The notes: generated by a model not told the origin, from the sequence alone. A stretch of DNA of 64,000 nt from DAIOEK01 sp964648485 (GCA_964648485.1 CAZYOF010000001.1:124001-188000); one strand, 5' to 3'; shown: positions 1-9,568, counted from the first letter of the stretch. Numbers and translations are program-made.

Positions 1-144
1 ATTTTACCCTTCCAGAAAGCATTTGAAGAGATTACCGGTATGGCTGGACCAAATGACGCAGTCTTGGTTGCAGGTAGTATTTTTCTGGCAGCAGCCGCCC
101 GGGAAGTCTGGCTGGAATCCTCTGGAATGATAAATAAGGAATAG
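1..144 (+). CDS. folC: Folylpolyglutamate synthase, C-terminal end (partial)
   Basis: The left edge cuts this gene; 47 codons remain in the first frame, ending in TAG at 142-144. The translated end contains VLVAGSIFLAAAAREVW, which matches the usual last strand and helix of FolC (typically LVTGSLFLVGEAR...). FolC adds glutamate to dihydropteroate and folates in the cytoplasm. The lon start lies two bases after the stop, so the two genes are probably co-transcribed. Only the tail is visible, so the call rests on this one motif. Confidence 0.65.
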   Translation: MLPFQKAFEEITGMAGPNDAVLVAGSIFLAAAAREVWLESSGMINKE

Positions 145-146
145 GT

Positions 147-2636
147 ATGCGTAACTTTGATTATTTGGACTACAACCAGGAAGATGAAGGAATAAGCTCT
201 GCACTTCATCAACGAACAGAAGAACTCTATCAAATAAAAAATGCCAAACCGACCCGGAGCGGCATGATCACACTGGCTGTTTTACCATTACGAGATCTGG
301 TAATCTTTCCTCATATGGTATCTCCCGTGTTTATTGTCCCGGGGAATACGATGGGAGCAATTCAATTTGCACAGGATGAAGGATTAACCATGATTGGATT
401 AGTCCAAAAAGATTCCGGTGTTGAAGACCCTGTTGCAAAAGATTTTCTCCCGATTGGTGTTGAAATGGCTGTGGGTCGTATGCTGGCTATGCCTGATGGA
501 TCCAGTTCTGCGTTGGTACAGGGTCGTAGAAGAGTAGAGGTGGTTGAGTTCCTTCAATTCGAACCTTTCATCATTGCAAAGGCTAAAGTGGTCAATGAAG
601 GAATCAAAATAGATAAACAGATTACGGCTTTGATGCGCACAGCCAGAGACTTGTTTGAACAATGTGTTCAACTTGACCGGACTTTACCAGACGAAGCCAA
701 TATTTTTGCAATGAACATTAATGAACCTGGCTGGCTGGCTGATATGCTGGCTTCTTCGTTATCATTGGATTTCTCCACACGACAGGATTTATTGCAAATG
801 GTCTCTCCGGAAGAGAGATTGATAAAAATAAATCATTTGCTTGCCGATGAGTTGGATGTACTTCAACTTGAAGATGTTATCCAGAGCAAGGTTCAGAGCG
901 AAGTGGATCGTTCTCAGCGTGAATTTTACCTGCGTGAGCAAATGAAAGCGATCCAGACAGAGCTGGGTGAGGGAGATATCTGGCAGCGGGAAATTCAAGA
1001 GCTGAAAGTAAAAATTGATGAAGCAAAACTTCCAAAAGAAGCGCACGCACAGGCCCTCAAAGAATTAGAGCGCCTGACCCAGATGCCATCAATGGCACCT
1101 GAAGTCGGGATCATCCGTACATATCTGGATTGGATCATTGATCTACCCTGGAATATCTGCACAGATGATAATCTTGATGTAAAACATGCTGCAAAAGTGC
1201 TTGACCAAAATCATTTCGGATTAAAGAAGGCAAAAGACCGGATTCTGGAATATATCGCTGTACGTTCCTTGAAACCGAAACGCCTGCGGCAACCGATCTT
1301 ATGCTTTATTGGACCTCCCGGAACAGGGAAAACCTCCCTGGGTAGATCCATCGCAGAAGCTTTGGGGAGAAAATTTGTCCGGCTATCATTGGGTGGCGTG
1401 CGGGATGAGGCGGAGATCAGGGGGCACCGAAGAACTTATATTGGTGCCATGCCGGGAAGAATTCTTCAGACCATGCGCCGAGCTGGTTCACAGAATCCTT
1501 TATTTATGTTGGATGAAATCGACAAATTAGGCTCTGATTTCAGGGGAGATCCGGCTGCTGCCCTGCTGGAAGTACTGGATCCTGAACAAAACAATGCCTT
1601 TTCTGACCATTACCTTGAAATGGCTTACGACCTTTCAAATGTGATGTTCATTACCACCGCCAATTCTATGGGAAGCATCCCTCCTGCTCTTTTAGACAGG
1701 ATGGAAGTGATAGAGTTCCCCGGTTACATTGAAGAAGAAAAATTGGAGATCTGTCACCGGTTTCTGCTTCCACGACAGGAAGAAGAAAGCGGTCTGGAAA
1801 ACAACGAAATTATCATGGAAGAATCCGCACTCCGCCGCATCATTCGAGAATACACTTATGAAGCCGGGGTGCGGAACCTGGAAAGGGAAATTGGCAGGGT
1901 ATTCAGAAAAATCGCCCGGCAAAAATCTGAAAATAAACGATTTCCGCACCGGGTTACCTCAAATTCCATAGATAAATACCTGGGACCTCCGCAATTTTTT
2001 GAGACAGAAGCCGAAATGCAGGATGAAGTGGGAGTTGCTACTGCAATGGCCTGGACAGAATCTGGTGGCGACATTATGCCGGTTGAGGTTTTGATTTTTG
2101 AAGGCAAAGGCGGGCTTCAGATCACCGGTCAGGTGGGCGAAGTAATGCAAGAATCAGGTCAGGCTGCCCTTTCGTATATGAAATCGAAAGCTGATGATTT
2201 GAAAATTAACCCCATTCTGTTTGAAAGGTTAGATGTTCATGTGCATATCCCTGAAGGCGCCATTCCAAAGGATGGTCCATCTGCGGGGATTACTCTGGCA
2301 ACCGCGATGATTTCAGCCTTCACCAGGCGCGAAGTTTATAAAACGGTAGCGATGACCGGAGAGATCACACTACGCGGGAAGATATTGCCTGTAGGTGGTA
2401 TTCGCGAGAAGTTACTTGCGGCACATCGTGCTCACATAAAAACAATTCTCATTCCTGAAAGAAATGTAAAAGACTTGCTGGATATCCCCAGAAAAGCCAG
2501 ACAGGATCTGGAAATCATACCTGTAAGGCATATGGATGATGTCATTAAGCTCGCGCTGCACGAGAAGGCAACCAAACCAATTCAGATTACAGCAAGAAAG
2601 ATAAAGAAGCCATTAGAAACTGGCAGCAAAGAATAA
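147..2636 (+). CDS. lon: ATP-dependent protease Lon (LonA type)
   Basis: Cytoplasmic AAA+ serine protease that degrades misfolded and regulatory proteins. The 829 residues show, in order, an N-terminal LON substrate-binding domain (about 40-235), a helical linker, an AAA+ module with Walker A GPPGTGKT at about 389-396 and Walker B FMLDEID near 451-457, and a C-terminal protease domain. The catalytic serine sits in PKDGPSAG (about Ser712) and the catalytic lysine in GGIREKLLAA (about Lys755), the 43-residue spacing of the family. There is no membrane segment, so it is LonA rather than LonB. AAGGAATAGGT precedes the ATG. A strong hairpin terminator follows. Confidence 0.97.
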   Translation: MRNFDYLDYNQEDEGISSALHQRTEELYQIKNAKPTRSGMITLAVLPLRDLVIFPHMVSPVFIVPGNTMGAIQFAQDEGLTMIGLVQKDSGVEDPVAKDFLPIGVEMAVGRMLAMPDGSSSALVQGRRRVEVVEFLQFEPFIIAKAKVVNEGIKIDKQITALMRTARDLFEQCVQLDRTLPDEANIFAMNINEPGWLADMLASSLSLDFSTRQDLLQMVSPEERLIKINHLLADELDVLQLEDVIQSKVQSEVDRSQREFYLREQMKAIQTELGEGDIWQREIQELKVKIDEAKLPKEAHAQALKELERLTQMPSMAPEVGIIRTYLDWIIDLPWNICTDDNLDVKHAAKVLDQNHFGLKKAKDRILEYIAVRSLKPKRLRQPILCFIGPPGTGKTSLGRSIAEALGRKFVRLSLGGVRDEAEIRGHRRTYIGAMPGRILQTMRRAGSQNPLFMLDEIDKLGSDFRGDPAAALLEVLDPEQNNAFSDHYLEMAYDLSNVMFITTANSMGSIPPALLDRMEVIEFPGYIEEEKLEICHRFLLPRQEEESGLENNEIIMEESALRRIIREYTYEAGVRNLEREIGRVFRKIARQKSENKRFPHRVTSNSIDKYLGPPQFFETEAEMQDEVGVATAMAWTESGGDIMPVEVLIFEGKGGLQITGQVGEVMQESGQAALSYMKSKADDLKINPILFERLDVHVHIPEGAIPKDGPSAGITLATAMISAFTRREVYKTVAMTGEITLRGKILPVGGIREKLLAAHRAHIKTILIPERNVKDLLDIPRKARQDLEIIPVRHMDDVIKLALHEKATKPIQITARKIKKPLETGSKE

Positions 2637-2642
2637 AAAAAC

Positions 2643-2671
2643 AGCATCCGCCTTTGACGGATGCTAATATT
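2643..2671. terminator. Bidirectional intrinsic terminator between lon and the coiled-coil gene
   Basis: AGCATCCG (2643-2650) pairs perfectly with CGGATGCT (2658-2665) around a 7-base loop. A T-rich tail follows on the plus strand, and an A run precedes it, which gives a T run on the minus strand. It sits between two converging genes, so it probably serves both. Confidence 0.85.
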
Positions 2672-2683
2672 TTATTCAAGTAA

Positions 2684-3157
2684 TCAGGAGGGTGTAGCAG
2701 GGGGTTTGTTCCTGTGTTCTGCCTGCAATGCCTTGATGCCGTTACGAATCTGCCCCAGTGTACGATCCATTTCCATCTCAAGGCGGGTCAGGGTCTCGAC
2801 AACATATTCATCGGCTTCCTTGCGAGAAGCTTCAGCTTCGCGTTGTGCCTGACCGATTATCTCTTCTGCTTGTTTTTTTGCTGCCTCAGTGATCGAATCT
2901 TTGGAGATCAGTTGTTCGCCTTTATCGCGGGCGAGGGCTATCGTACGATTTGCTTCTTCCTGCGCCTGGGCTAGAATACGATCACGCTGCACAAGTACCT
3001 GTTGGGCTTTTTTTACTTCTTCAGGAATGGATACCCGCATCTGGTCAATAATATCCAGGAAGCGATCCTCATCGATGACTACATTATGCGTTAGCGGTAT
3101 GCCCTTGCTATCGTTGAATAGTTCTTCTAACCTGTCAATCAAGTGCTGAATATCCAT
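2684..3157 (-). CDS. Coiled-coil protein, DivIVA/ATP-synthase-b-like, next to coaD
   Basis: A 157-residue soluble protein. Residues from about 45 to 145 are almost continuous charged helix rich in Ala, Glu, Gln and Arg (for example EEANRTIALARDKGEQL), as expected for a long coiled coil. The N-terminal 40 residues (MDIQHLIDRLEELFNDS) are a separate short helical head. The start at 3157 is chosen because GGAGG lies six bases upstream; an in-frame ATG further out overlaps that site. Similar proteins are commonly found beside coaD in Chloroflexota and Firmicutes and are often labelled ATPase or DivIVA-like. The function is not established. It lies downstream of coaD on the same strand. Confidence 0.8.
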   Translation of the reverse strand: MDIQHLIDRLEELFNDSKGIPLTHNVVIDEDRFLDIIDQMRVSIPEEVKKAQQVLVQRDRILAQAQEEANRTIALARDKGEQLISKDSITEAAKKQAEEIIGQAQREAEASRKEADEYVVETLTRLEMEMDRTLGQIRNGIKALQAEHRNKPPATPS

Positions 3158-3220
3158 TCTAACCTCCATCAATGTTGCTTGCGAAGATGTTGCAAGAATA
3201 GAGCCATCATTCCAGTAGTA

Positions 3221-3745
3221 TTAATCTCTCAATGCTGTGAATGGTACGATGGTCTGGTCATTTCCAAGTTCGCGAAATTTGTTATAGAGTGCCTCCGAAA
3301 CATGAGGAGGGACGAAGGTTGTGATATCTCCCCCCAGCGATGCAATTTCACGGACCGTTGTTGAGGAAAGAAAAGTATGTTCGTCACTGGTGATCAGCGC
3401 AACCACATCAATATCAGGCGCCAGTCGATGATTTGCCAGTGCCATTTTAAATTCATGCTCAAAATCGCTAAAAACGCGCAAGCCACGGACAATCGCCTGA
3501 GCCCCTATGGATTTCACGAAACTGACAGTTAACCCACTGTATCCAATAACTGAAATATTCTTTTCATTTTCAAAAGCTTTTTTTACAAAGGATAAACGTT
3601 CTTCTGGTGAGAATAGCAGATTTTTAAGCGGGCGGTCAAACACGGCTATTACTACTTCATCGAATAGACGGCTGGCACGAATGGCAATGTCGATATGACC
3701 ATAATGGATCGGGTCAAATGTACCTGGAAACACTGCTTTAGCCAT
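3221..3745 (-). CDS. coaD: Phosphopantetheine adenylyltransferase
   Basis: Catalyses the fourth step of coenzyme A synthesis: 4'-phosphopantetheine + ATP to dephospho-CoA + PPi, in the cytoplasm. The 174 residues carry the nucleotidyltransferase signature GTFDPIHYGH (8-17) with HYGH as the T/HxGH motif. They also have a lysine in PLKN (about 41), the VRGLR substrate-binding loop (87-91) and SSTTVRE (127-133). The length is slightly above the usual 160 because of a short C-terminal tail. It starts three bases after the recG stop, so the two are translationally close, and it belongs to the minus-strand block that begins at Asp23. Confidence 0.96.
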   Translation of the reverse strand: MAKAVFPGTFDPIHYGHIDIAIRASRLFDEVVIAVFDRPLKNLLFSPEERLSFVKKAFENEKNISVIGYSGLTVSFVKSIGAQAIVRGLRVFSDFEHEFKMALANHRLAPDIDVVALITSDEHTFLSSTTVREIASLGGDITTFVPPHVSEALYNKFRELGNDQTIVPFTALRD

Positions 3746-3748
3746 GAT

Positions 3749-6220
3749 TTAACTGATATCTCCTCTCCCAGGCTGCCAGAATCTTTGCAGCATCTGGACT
3801 AAGTTTTGATGCTCGGGCAGGCTTAGATCTGGATCCTGATCAAAGACCATTGTTGCCGCTTCCCGGGCTTTTTCAATTAGTCTGACGTCACTTAAAGATG
3901 CCAGGCGTAAATCTGAAAAACCTGCCTGGCGGGTTCCCAGGAAGTCTCCCGGTCCCCTTTGTTCCAGATCTTTTTCTGCAAGAACAAACCCATCATTGGT
4001 CTCAACCATCGCTTTCAGCCGCTCATTATCTACAGCATTCTCGGTTTCTGGCACAAGAATACAATAGGAAGGAAATTCACCACGACCCACTCTACCGCGG
4101 AACTGATGCAGCTGCGCCAGACCAAATCGATTTGCTCCTTCTACCATCATAATCGTTGCGTTGGGAATATCAACTCCCACCTCAACAACTGAGGTAGAGA
4201 CCAGAATATCCAGTTCTTTGTTGCGGAAGGCACTCATCACTTTCTCTTTTTCATCAGGCTTCAGCCTTCCATGGAGGAGCCCTAATTTGTACTTGTAAAA
4301 TACTTCAGCCTGAAGCCGGTCTCGTTCTTCTACGGCTGCTTTGGCTTCGTCATTATCGCCCTGTTCGACCAGTGGATAAATAATAAAAGCCTGCCTACCC
4401 GAATCAACCTGGGACTTGATCTTACTATATGCTTGTTCCCTTTCCTTTGGGTATAGGACAACTGTATCTATTTTTTGTCTTCCAGCTGGATATTCGTCCA
4501 TCAATGACAGGTCTAGATCTCCATAAACAGTAAGCGCCAGAGACCGGGGAATGGGGGTAGCCGTCATTACCAATAGGTGAGGGTTGTTCCCTTTCGCCCG
4601 TAATATTGCCCTTTGTTCCACACCAAACCGATGCTGTTCATCTATCACAACCATCTGAAGGTTCTGGAACACTAACGGATCCTCAAGTAATGCATGGGTA
4701 CCTATGATCAGCTTGATGGTACCGCTCTCTAATCCGGTGCGAATTTCATCTTTTTCTGTGTTTTTCGTGTCACCAATCAATAAACGGATTTCATCGGTTT
4801 GTAATAAAGGATCGCCATTATTGGATGTAGTTAATAATTTTAAAAGACTGCGGTAATGCTGTTCGGCAAGAATACTGGTTGGTGCCATGAGTGCTGCCTG
4901 CGCACCATTTTTTATCACAATTGCCATACCAAATGCCGCAACTACCGTTTTCCCGGAGCCAACATCTCCCTGGAGCAACCTGTTCATGGGTTGTCCAGTG
5001 AGAAGATCAGCCCTGATTTCTGATATTACCTTTTGTTGAGCATTTGTAAGTTGGTAGGGTAAATTCTTCTGTAACGAAGCTAAATCATCATCTGTGATTG
5101 AATATACTTCGGCTGTAGCTGATTTCCAATTCCTTTTTTGTTGAAGAACCCCGATTTGCAGCAAGAAAATTTCATCAAATGCAAGGCGTTTCCTCGCATC
5201 GATCAGTGCCTGCTGATTTGGAGGAAAATGGATTTCCTTGAGAGCACTACCCAGGGGAGGGAGTTGGTATGAAGATTTGACATAGTCAGGCAAAAAATCT
5301 GCAATCTGGCTGCTCCAATAATTAATCGTTTGATATTGAAGCCGCCTGATCCACTTCTGCGTGATACTTGCTGTGAGCGGATAAACGGGCACGATCCGGT
5401 TTGTGTGTAGTTGTTCTTCTTCCAACTGTTCCCATTCAGGATTAGTAATTACAAGGCGTCCAAGATATTGATCCACCTTACCAGAAACAACGACCTGCAT
5501 TCCGGGTTTTAATCGATTGGCAATCCAGAGTTGATTGAACCAGGTTAATCGCAAGCTCCCGGTTCCATCAGTTATCACTGCTTCAATTAAGTGTGAATTA
5601 CCGCCTCGAATAGAGCGCGTATTTACGGTGTGAATAGCACCGATTACTGTTATCTCTTCACCATAAAAGAGACGATTGATGGGTTTCAACTGGCTATAAT
5701 CATCATATCGCCGTGGAAAATAATAGATAAGATCTTCAAGTGTATGTAAACCTAAGCCAGCGAGGGTTTCGGCGTGCTTTTCTCCAATACCCTGCACAAC
5801 TTTTAATGGGGCTTTTAGTCCGATCCCGCTGGCGGATGAAGCGCGGCTTGGTTGTGGACGAACGGTTCGTGTTGCGGGACAACGATTTTTCTCTGATGTT
5901 AGCGGGGGTGTTTTTGTATACTCAACTGGTTTGGCAGTTCTGGCAACCGGCATGAGAGGAGGTGGGGTTCCGGTAGAAATTGCTGCCAACTCTTCCCAGA
6001 TTTCCTTAATAATATCTTTCCGCTCATCCAACTGAAGGTCATATTTGGTAATCAGTGAGTGTACTTTTTCGATAATTGGTTCGGGAATTTGTTCAAGACG
6101 TGCTTGTGTTTCCCAATTTGGCAGTACCCTTTCCAATCCGCCGACTACTGCCCTATTATCATACCCACGCTCAATTTCGAGCTTTAGAAATTTGAGGATT
6201 TTTTCAATGGATGGCTGCAT
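3749..6220 (-). CDS. recG: ATP-dependent DNA helicase RecG
   Basis: Branch-migrating helicase that rescues stalled replication forks and processes Holliday junctions. The protein has 823 residues, longer than the usual 680-700 because of an N-terminal extension of about 135 residues, as in several Chloroflexota and Cyanobacteria. A helix-hairpin-helix-like wedge lead-in (VVQGIGEKHAETLAGLGL) begins near 141, followed by the OB-fold wedge domain. The helicase core has Walker A GDVGSGKT (about 418-425), DEQH (527-530) and the C-terminal QFRGRVGRG motif. It is followed by coaD after three bases and preceded by degV after a 68-base gap. Confidence 0.96.
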   Translation of the reverse strand: MQPSIEKILKFLKLEIERGYDNRAVVGGLERVLPNWETQARLEQIPEPIIEKVHSLITKYDLQLDERKDIIKEIWEELAAISTGTPPPLMPVARTAKPVEYTKTPPLTSEKNRCPATRTVRPQPSRASSASGIGLKAPLKVVQGIGEKHAETLAGLGLHTLEDLIYYFPRRYDDYSQLKPINRLFYGEEITVIGAIHTVNTRSIRGGNSHLIEAVITDGTGSLRLTWFNQLWIANRLKPGMQVVVSGKVDQYLGRLVITNPEWEQLEEEQLHTNRIVPVYPLTASITQKWIRRLQYQTINYWSSQIADFLPDYVKSSYQLPPLGSALKEIHFPPNQQALIDARKRLAFDEIFLLQIGVLQQKRNWKSATAEVYSITDDDLASLQKNLPYQLTNAQQKVISEIRADLLTGQPMNRLLQGDVGSGKTVVAAFGMAIVIKNGAQAALMAPTSILAEQHYRSLLKLLTTSNNGDPLLQTDEIRLLIGDTKNTEKDEIRTGLESGTIKLIIGTHALLEDPLVFQNLQMVVIDEQHRFGVEQRAILRAKGNNPHLLVMTATPIPRSLALTVYGDLDLSLMDEYPAGRQKIDTVVLYPKEREQAYSKIKSQVDSGRQAFIIYPLVEQGDNDEAKAAVEERDRLQAEVFYKYKLGLLHGRLKPDEKEKVMSAFRNKELDILVSTSVVEVGVDIPNATIMMVEGANRFGLAQLHQFRGRVGRGEFPSYCILVPETENAVDNERLKAMVETNDGFVLAEKDLEQRGPGDFLGTRQAGFSDLRLASLSDVRLIEKAREAATMVFDQDPDLSLPEHQNLVQMLQRFWQPGRGDIS

Positions 6221-6288
6221 AGCAGTATTTTACCCTAATCTCTATACCAGGTCTCTTCTGCTTTTTTTATTTCTGGAAAGATTATTTG

Positions 6289-7146
6289 TTATATCTCTTC
6301 CGGTTTTTCTATGGCAAAAATTCCCACGCTGCGAGGACCAAGCATCGCCGCAATGACCGGATTAATGCTGTGTTCGCTGAATGGAACTTTTGGAAAAACT
6401 GATCCGGCATGCTCTTTTAAGACCCGGGCATCCTGAAGTAAGGATGGAACACTTTGCATGACTGCAATTGCATCTAATTCACTGAATTCATCCAAAAATT
6501 CCTGGAAATAATCCAGAAGAGCCCGATAGTTTTTTACCTTTTCAATTGAAACCAGTTTACCCTCTTCAAAGGAGAAAACGGGTAAAATTCCGAGCATTTC
6601 ACCTACAACTGCCTGAGGATAATCTATTAAGGCAGAGCGGGTGAGATACGTCAGGCTTGGCAGACAAAATTGTGCATAGATATGTGGAATTTGCCCTCTA
6701 ACCTGATACTCAATATCATCTGCTGAGAACCCCTGATCGGCTAACTCGGCTGCCTGCTGTACCAGATATCCCAGCCCCAGACCAATCATCTGTGTATCTA
6801 CCAGATGCACTTTTGTCCTTCCCTGGGTTAATTTCACGGCTTCCTGTAAATTTTGGTAAGCTTTGGACAATTGGCTGGAAATGGATAATGCGATAATATC
6901 CGCTGAATGACTGCTAAGAGAGCGAATCGCCTGTACGTATTCTGCAACGGAAGGTGGTTCAACCACCGGTAAGTCTTGTTGAGTAGCGGATGTTGGATAA
7001 TGCAATATCCGATTGCCTGAATCATTTTCAGATTCAACGCCTGAAATGTGAATATGAAACGGCACAACCTCAATAAGGTTGCGCCCGTTCATACTGTGTT
7101 TTGTAAATTGAACTGAGCTATCAGTCAGGATATAGGTTCTCGTCAT
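6289..7146 (-). CDS. DegV family fatty-acid-binding protein (FakB-like)
   Basis: A 285-residue DegV-fold protein. The N-terminus (TYILTDSSVQF) is the conserved first strand with the D-S-S/T motif. The middle part, with a GLGYLVQQAAELADQG helix, is typical of the family. DegV/FakB proteins hold an acyl chain and present it to the kinase FakA, which makes acyl-phosphate for phospholipid synthesis. The neighbouring upstream gene at 7149 is a FakA-like kinase ending two bases before this start, which supports the pairing. The Shine-Dalgarno sequence is weak, suggesting translational coupling. The bound lipid cannot be predicted. Confidence 0.9.
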   Translation of the reverse strand: MTRTYILTDSSVQFTKHSMNGRNLIEVVPFHIHISGVESENDSGNRILHYPTSATQQDLPVVEPPSVAEYVQAIRSLSSHSADIIALSISSQLSKAYQNLQEAVKLTQGRTKVHLVDTQMIGLGLGYLVQQAAELADQGFSADDIEYQVRGQIPHIYAQFCLPSLTYLTRSALIDYPQAVVGEMLGILPVFSFEEGKLVSIEKVKNYRALLDYFQEFLDEFSELDAIAVMQSVPSLLQDARVLKEHAGSVFPKVPFSEHSINPVIAAMLGPRSVGIFAIEKPEEI

Positions 7147-7148
7147 GG

Positions 7149-8813
7149 TTATTCGATTGAGATGATAAATTGATAATGTGGTTGACCGCCAGGATGAACC
7201 TCAATTTCATGATCAGGATAAGTTTTCTTTACAGTTTCCACAATTTGATCTACGATTTTCTTCTGAACTTCGCCCCCAGTGAAAAACGTGATTCGTTCAC
7301 GGTCATTTGTATCGGCTGCTTCAAGGAATGACATAACCGCTTCTTCCAGTGTATTGGCAGAGCAAATGAGTGTTCCGTTATGAAGACCGATCACCTGTCC
7401 TTCCTCCACATCGACTCCATTAATTTGCACAGAGCGAGTTGCAATGGTAATTTCACCGGCTTCTACATCGGTAAGTGCATCATTCATATCTTGAACTACC
7501 TGGTCAAAGTCGCCATCAGGGATGAGATGTAATAGTGCAGAAATGCCCTGTGGGATATTCCGGCTGGGAATGACGGCTACCTTTTTCACACTCACTGATG
7601 CTGCACTTTCTGCTGCCAGAATGATATTTTTATTATTGGGAAGGAGAATCACTTTATCTGTGGGTAGATCTTCAAAAGCTTTGAGAATTTCTTCTGTGCT
7701 GGGGTTCATCGTCTGCCCGCCTTCGACAATCGCTGCAACACCCAGAGAAGCAAAGATGCGAGAAAGACCAGACCCAGGACTGACAGTAACAACCGCAATT
7801 TCTCCCGGTTGTATTTCTGCCAATTGGATGTTTTCCTGGCGGCTGCCAGCCTGCTCTTCCATCTGAGCCATCAGATTTTCCATTGCGATTTTCGTGATAG
7901 TGCCAATGCCCATCGTATATTCAATGGGTTCATAGCGCTTATCTAATGGAACGTGGATGTGCATCCGGTAAAAGCCATCCCCTTCACCAACCTGGATGGA
8001 TGTGCCAATTTCTGAAAGATCATTATAAAAATCTTCGAGAACAAGAGGCTGATGGGGTCGAAAATCCACTACGACTTCATAGTCCTGACCGGGTTCAACT
8101 GATTCCATGGTGTTTTCCAGATTCATATTCGAGATAGGCTGGATAACACCAACTGGCGTTTCCAGAGATAAATTGCGAATATAACGCAAAATCCCTTCCA
8201 ATAGAACAAACAGCCCTTTCCCTCCGGAATCAACCACGCCCGCCTGCTTCAAAATCGGGAGTAATTCGGGGGTATGTTGAACGGATTCATCTGCCGCTGA
8301 GACAATTTCTTCAAGCATGATCTCTGGATTATGATTAACGGCAACAATCTCTTGCGCCCTTCGGGCGATATCAGTAGCTACGGTTAGAATGGTTCCTTCT
8401 ACAGGTTTGACAACCCCTTTGTAAGCCGTATTCCGTGCTTCTTCGAGTGCAGAGGCAATCATTACAGCATCGGCGGTATCATAATTATCCAATCCGCGGG
8501 CGAATCCGCGCCAGAGCTGTGAAAGGATCACTCCAGAATTTCCTCTGGCTCCCATTAAAGCGCCCTGCGCCAGCAGATGTGCCATTTTTCCAAGGTTCTT
8601 CTCTTCAGAGTTGGCAATTTCGTTATAGGCAGATTGCATGGTCAAAACCATGTTTGTGCCTGTATCTCCATCTGGAACAGGAAAGACATTCAATGAATTA
8701 ACCAATTGTTGATTTGCTTTTAACCAGATTAATGCAGCTTCAATAAAAACCTTTAATTGGAGGCCATCCAGGCGTAATGATTTCTTTGTTAGTGTGTCTG
8801 TTTCAATACCCAT
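7149..8813 (-). CDS. DAK2-domain fatty acid kinase (FakA/YloV family)
   Basis: A 555-residue protein of the FakA/YloV family, the usual length. An N-terminal DAK2 (DhaL-like) ATP-binding domain carries the metal-binding loop VPDGDTGTN (46-54) and GARGNSGVILSQ. The middle domain is followed by a C-terminal DegV-like domain. FakA phosphorylates fatty acids held by FakB, and the next gene is such a DegV protein. I chose 8813 as the start because AAAGG sits ten bases upstream. A longer frame to 8870 would overlap the Asp23 gene by 35 bases. Older annotations call such proteins dihydroxyacetone kinase; the domain layout argues against that. Confidence 0.9.
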   Translation of the reverse strand: MGIETDTLTKKSLRLDGLQLKVFIEAALIWLKANQQLVNSLNVFPVPDGDTGTNMVLTMQSAYNEIANSEEKNLGKMAHLLAQGALMGARGNSGVILSQLWRGFARGLDNYDTADAVMIASALEEARNTAYKGVVKPVEGTILTVATDIARRAQEIVAVNHNPEIMLEEIVSAADESVQHTPELLPILKQAGVVDSGGKGLFVLLEGILRYIRNLSLETPVGVIQPISNMNLENTMESVEPGQDYEVVVDFRPHQPLVLEDFYNDLSEIGTSIQVGEGDGFYRMHIHVPLDKRYEPIEYTMGIGTITKIAMENLMAQMEEQAGSRQENIQLAEIQPGEIAVVTVSPGSGLSRIFASLGVAAIVEGGQTMNPSTEEILKAFEDLPTDKVILLPNNKNIILAAESAASVSVKKVAVIPSRNIPQGISALLHLIPDGDFDQVVQDMNDALTDVEAGEITIATRSVQINGVDVEEGQVIGLHNGTLICSANTLEEAVMSFLEAADTNDRERITFFTGGEVQKKIVDQIVETVKKTYPDHEIEVHPGGQPHYQFIISIE

Positions 8814-8835
8814 AAGGAACCTTTGCTTTTGGGGG

Positions 8836-9192
8836 TTAATCGGTATCACTGATCCGCAATCCGCGAACATGAATATTCACAGAGCGAACCGGTAAACCGA
8901 TGGTATTCTCGATTTGATACTGGACCTGATGTGCAACCGTAGATGCAACCGATTTTATTCGGGTGCCATATTCTATTACGATATACAGATCAAGGTCAAC
9001 CTGACTTCCATCAAATTTCACATCCACCCCCAGGCTTGGATCCTTAATAATGACGTTTGCCAGCCCCTCAACCAGGTTTTTGGGGGCAAGACCAACAACG
9101 CCGTAAGAAGATAACGCACTTTGGCAGGCAACCGATGCGATTGCCCGGTGAGAAATATAAATATTGCCGATTGGATTATTCTTGTCTCTCAT
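8836..9192 (-). CDS. Asp23/Gls24 family protein (YloU-like)
   Basis: A 118-residue protein of the Asp23 family. The N-terminus GNIYISHRAIASVACQSAL and the later segment VDLDLYIVIEYGTRI followed by VASTVAHQVQYQIENTIGL are characteristic of the family. Family members are small cytoplasmic proteins linked to the cell envelope and alkaline shock, and yloU lies beside the fakA homologue yloV in Bacillus. AAAGG precedes the ATG. It is the first gene of the minus-strand block and diverges from rpmB. The biochemical role is unknown. Confidence 0.9.
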   Translation of the reverse strand: MRDKNNPIGNIYISHRAIASVACQSALSSYGVVGLAPKNLVEGLANVIIKDPSLGVDVKFDGSQVDLDLYIVIEYGTRIKSVASTVAHQVQYQIENTIGLPVRSVNIHVRGLRISDTD

Positions 9193-9241
9193 ATAGGGAC
9201 CTTTCAGTCATTTAACTGATCATGTAGTTTAACAAAAATTC

Positions 9242-9270
9242 TTGTCTTTGGATACGGTTTATGGTAAAAT
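9242..9270 (+). promoter_or_regulatory. Promoter of rpmB with leader hairpin
   Basis: TTGTCT (9242-9247) and TAAAAT (9265-9270) are separated by 17 bases, a good sigma-70-type pair. Transcription would start near 9277. The leader then contains a perfect six-base hairpin, GCTGCG/CGCAGC at 9281-9298, ahead of the Shine-Dalgarno sequence GAAAGGA. Confidence 0.65.
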
Positions 9271-9331
9271 TCGACCTTGCGCTGCGACATTCCGCAGCAG
9301 GACAGATTGAGTAGTTGAAAGGATAATCGAA

Positions 9332-9514
9332 ATGGCTGTCTGTGAAACCTGTGGCAAGAAAACAACCTTTGGTCATAATCGGAGCTTTTCTCAGCGCGCC
9401 ACAAACCGCGCTTTTCACCCCAACCTGCAAAAGGTGATGGTGATTGAGAATGGAAAGAAAGTTCATAAGACTTTATGCGCACGCTGCATTCGCTCCATGG
9501 TAAAAAGCGTATAA
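9332..9514 (+). CDS. rpmB: 50S ribosomal protein L28
   Basis: A 60-residue protein with the bL28 layout: MAVCETCGKK, then FGHNRSFSQRATNRAFHPNLQKV, then a basic C-terminus. Four cysteines (4, 7, 49, 52) form two CxxC pairs, so this is the zinc-binding form. It is a structural protein of the large ribosomal subunit. It has its own promoter and terminator and forms a single-gene unit divergent from Asp23, the arrangement also seen in Bacillus. Confidence 0.97.
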   Translation: MAVCETCGKKTTFGHNRSFSQRATNRAFHPNLQKVMVIENGKKVHKTLCARCIRSMVKSV

Positions 9515-9542
9515 TTCATTTTACCTTTTTATCAATAACAAG

Positions 9543-9568
9543 ACGGCTAAAAAGCCGTTTTTGTTTTA
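9543..9568 (+). terminator. Intrinsic terminator of rpmB
   Basis: ACGGCT (9543-9548), AAAA loop, AGCCGT (9553-9558), then TTTTTGTTTT. It overlaps the end of the converging rpe gene, so rpe transcripts may also stop here, less efficiently. Confidence 0.85.
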
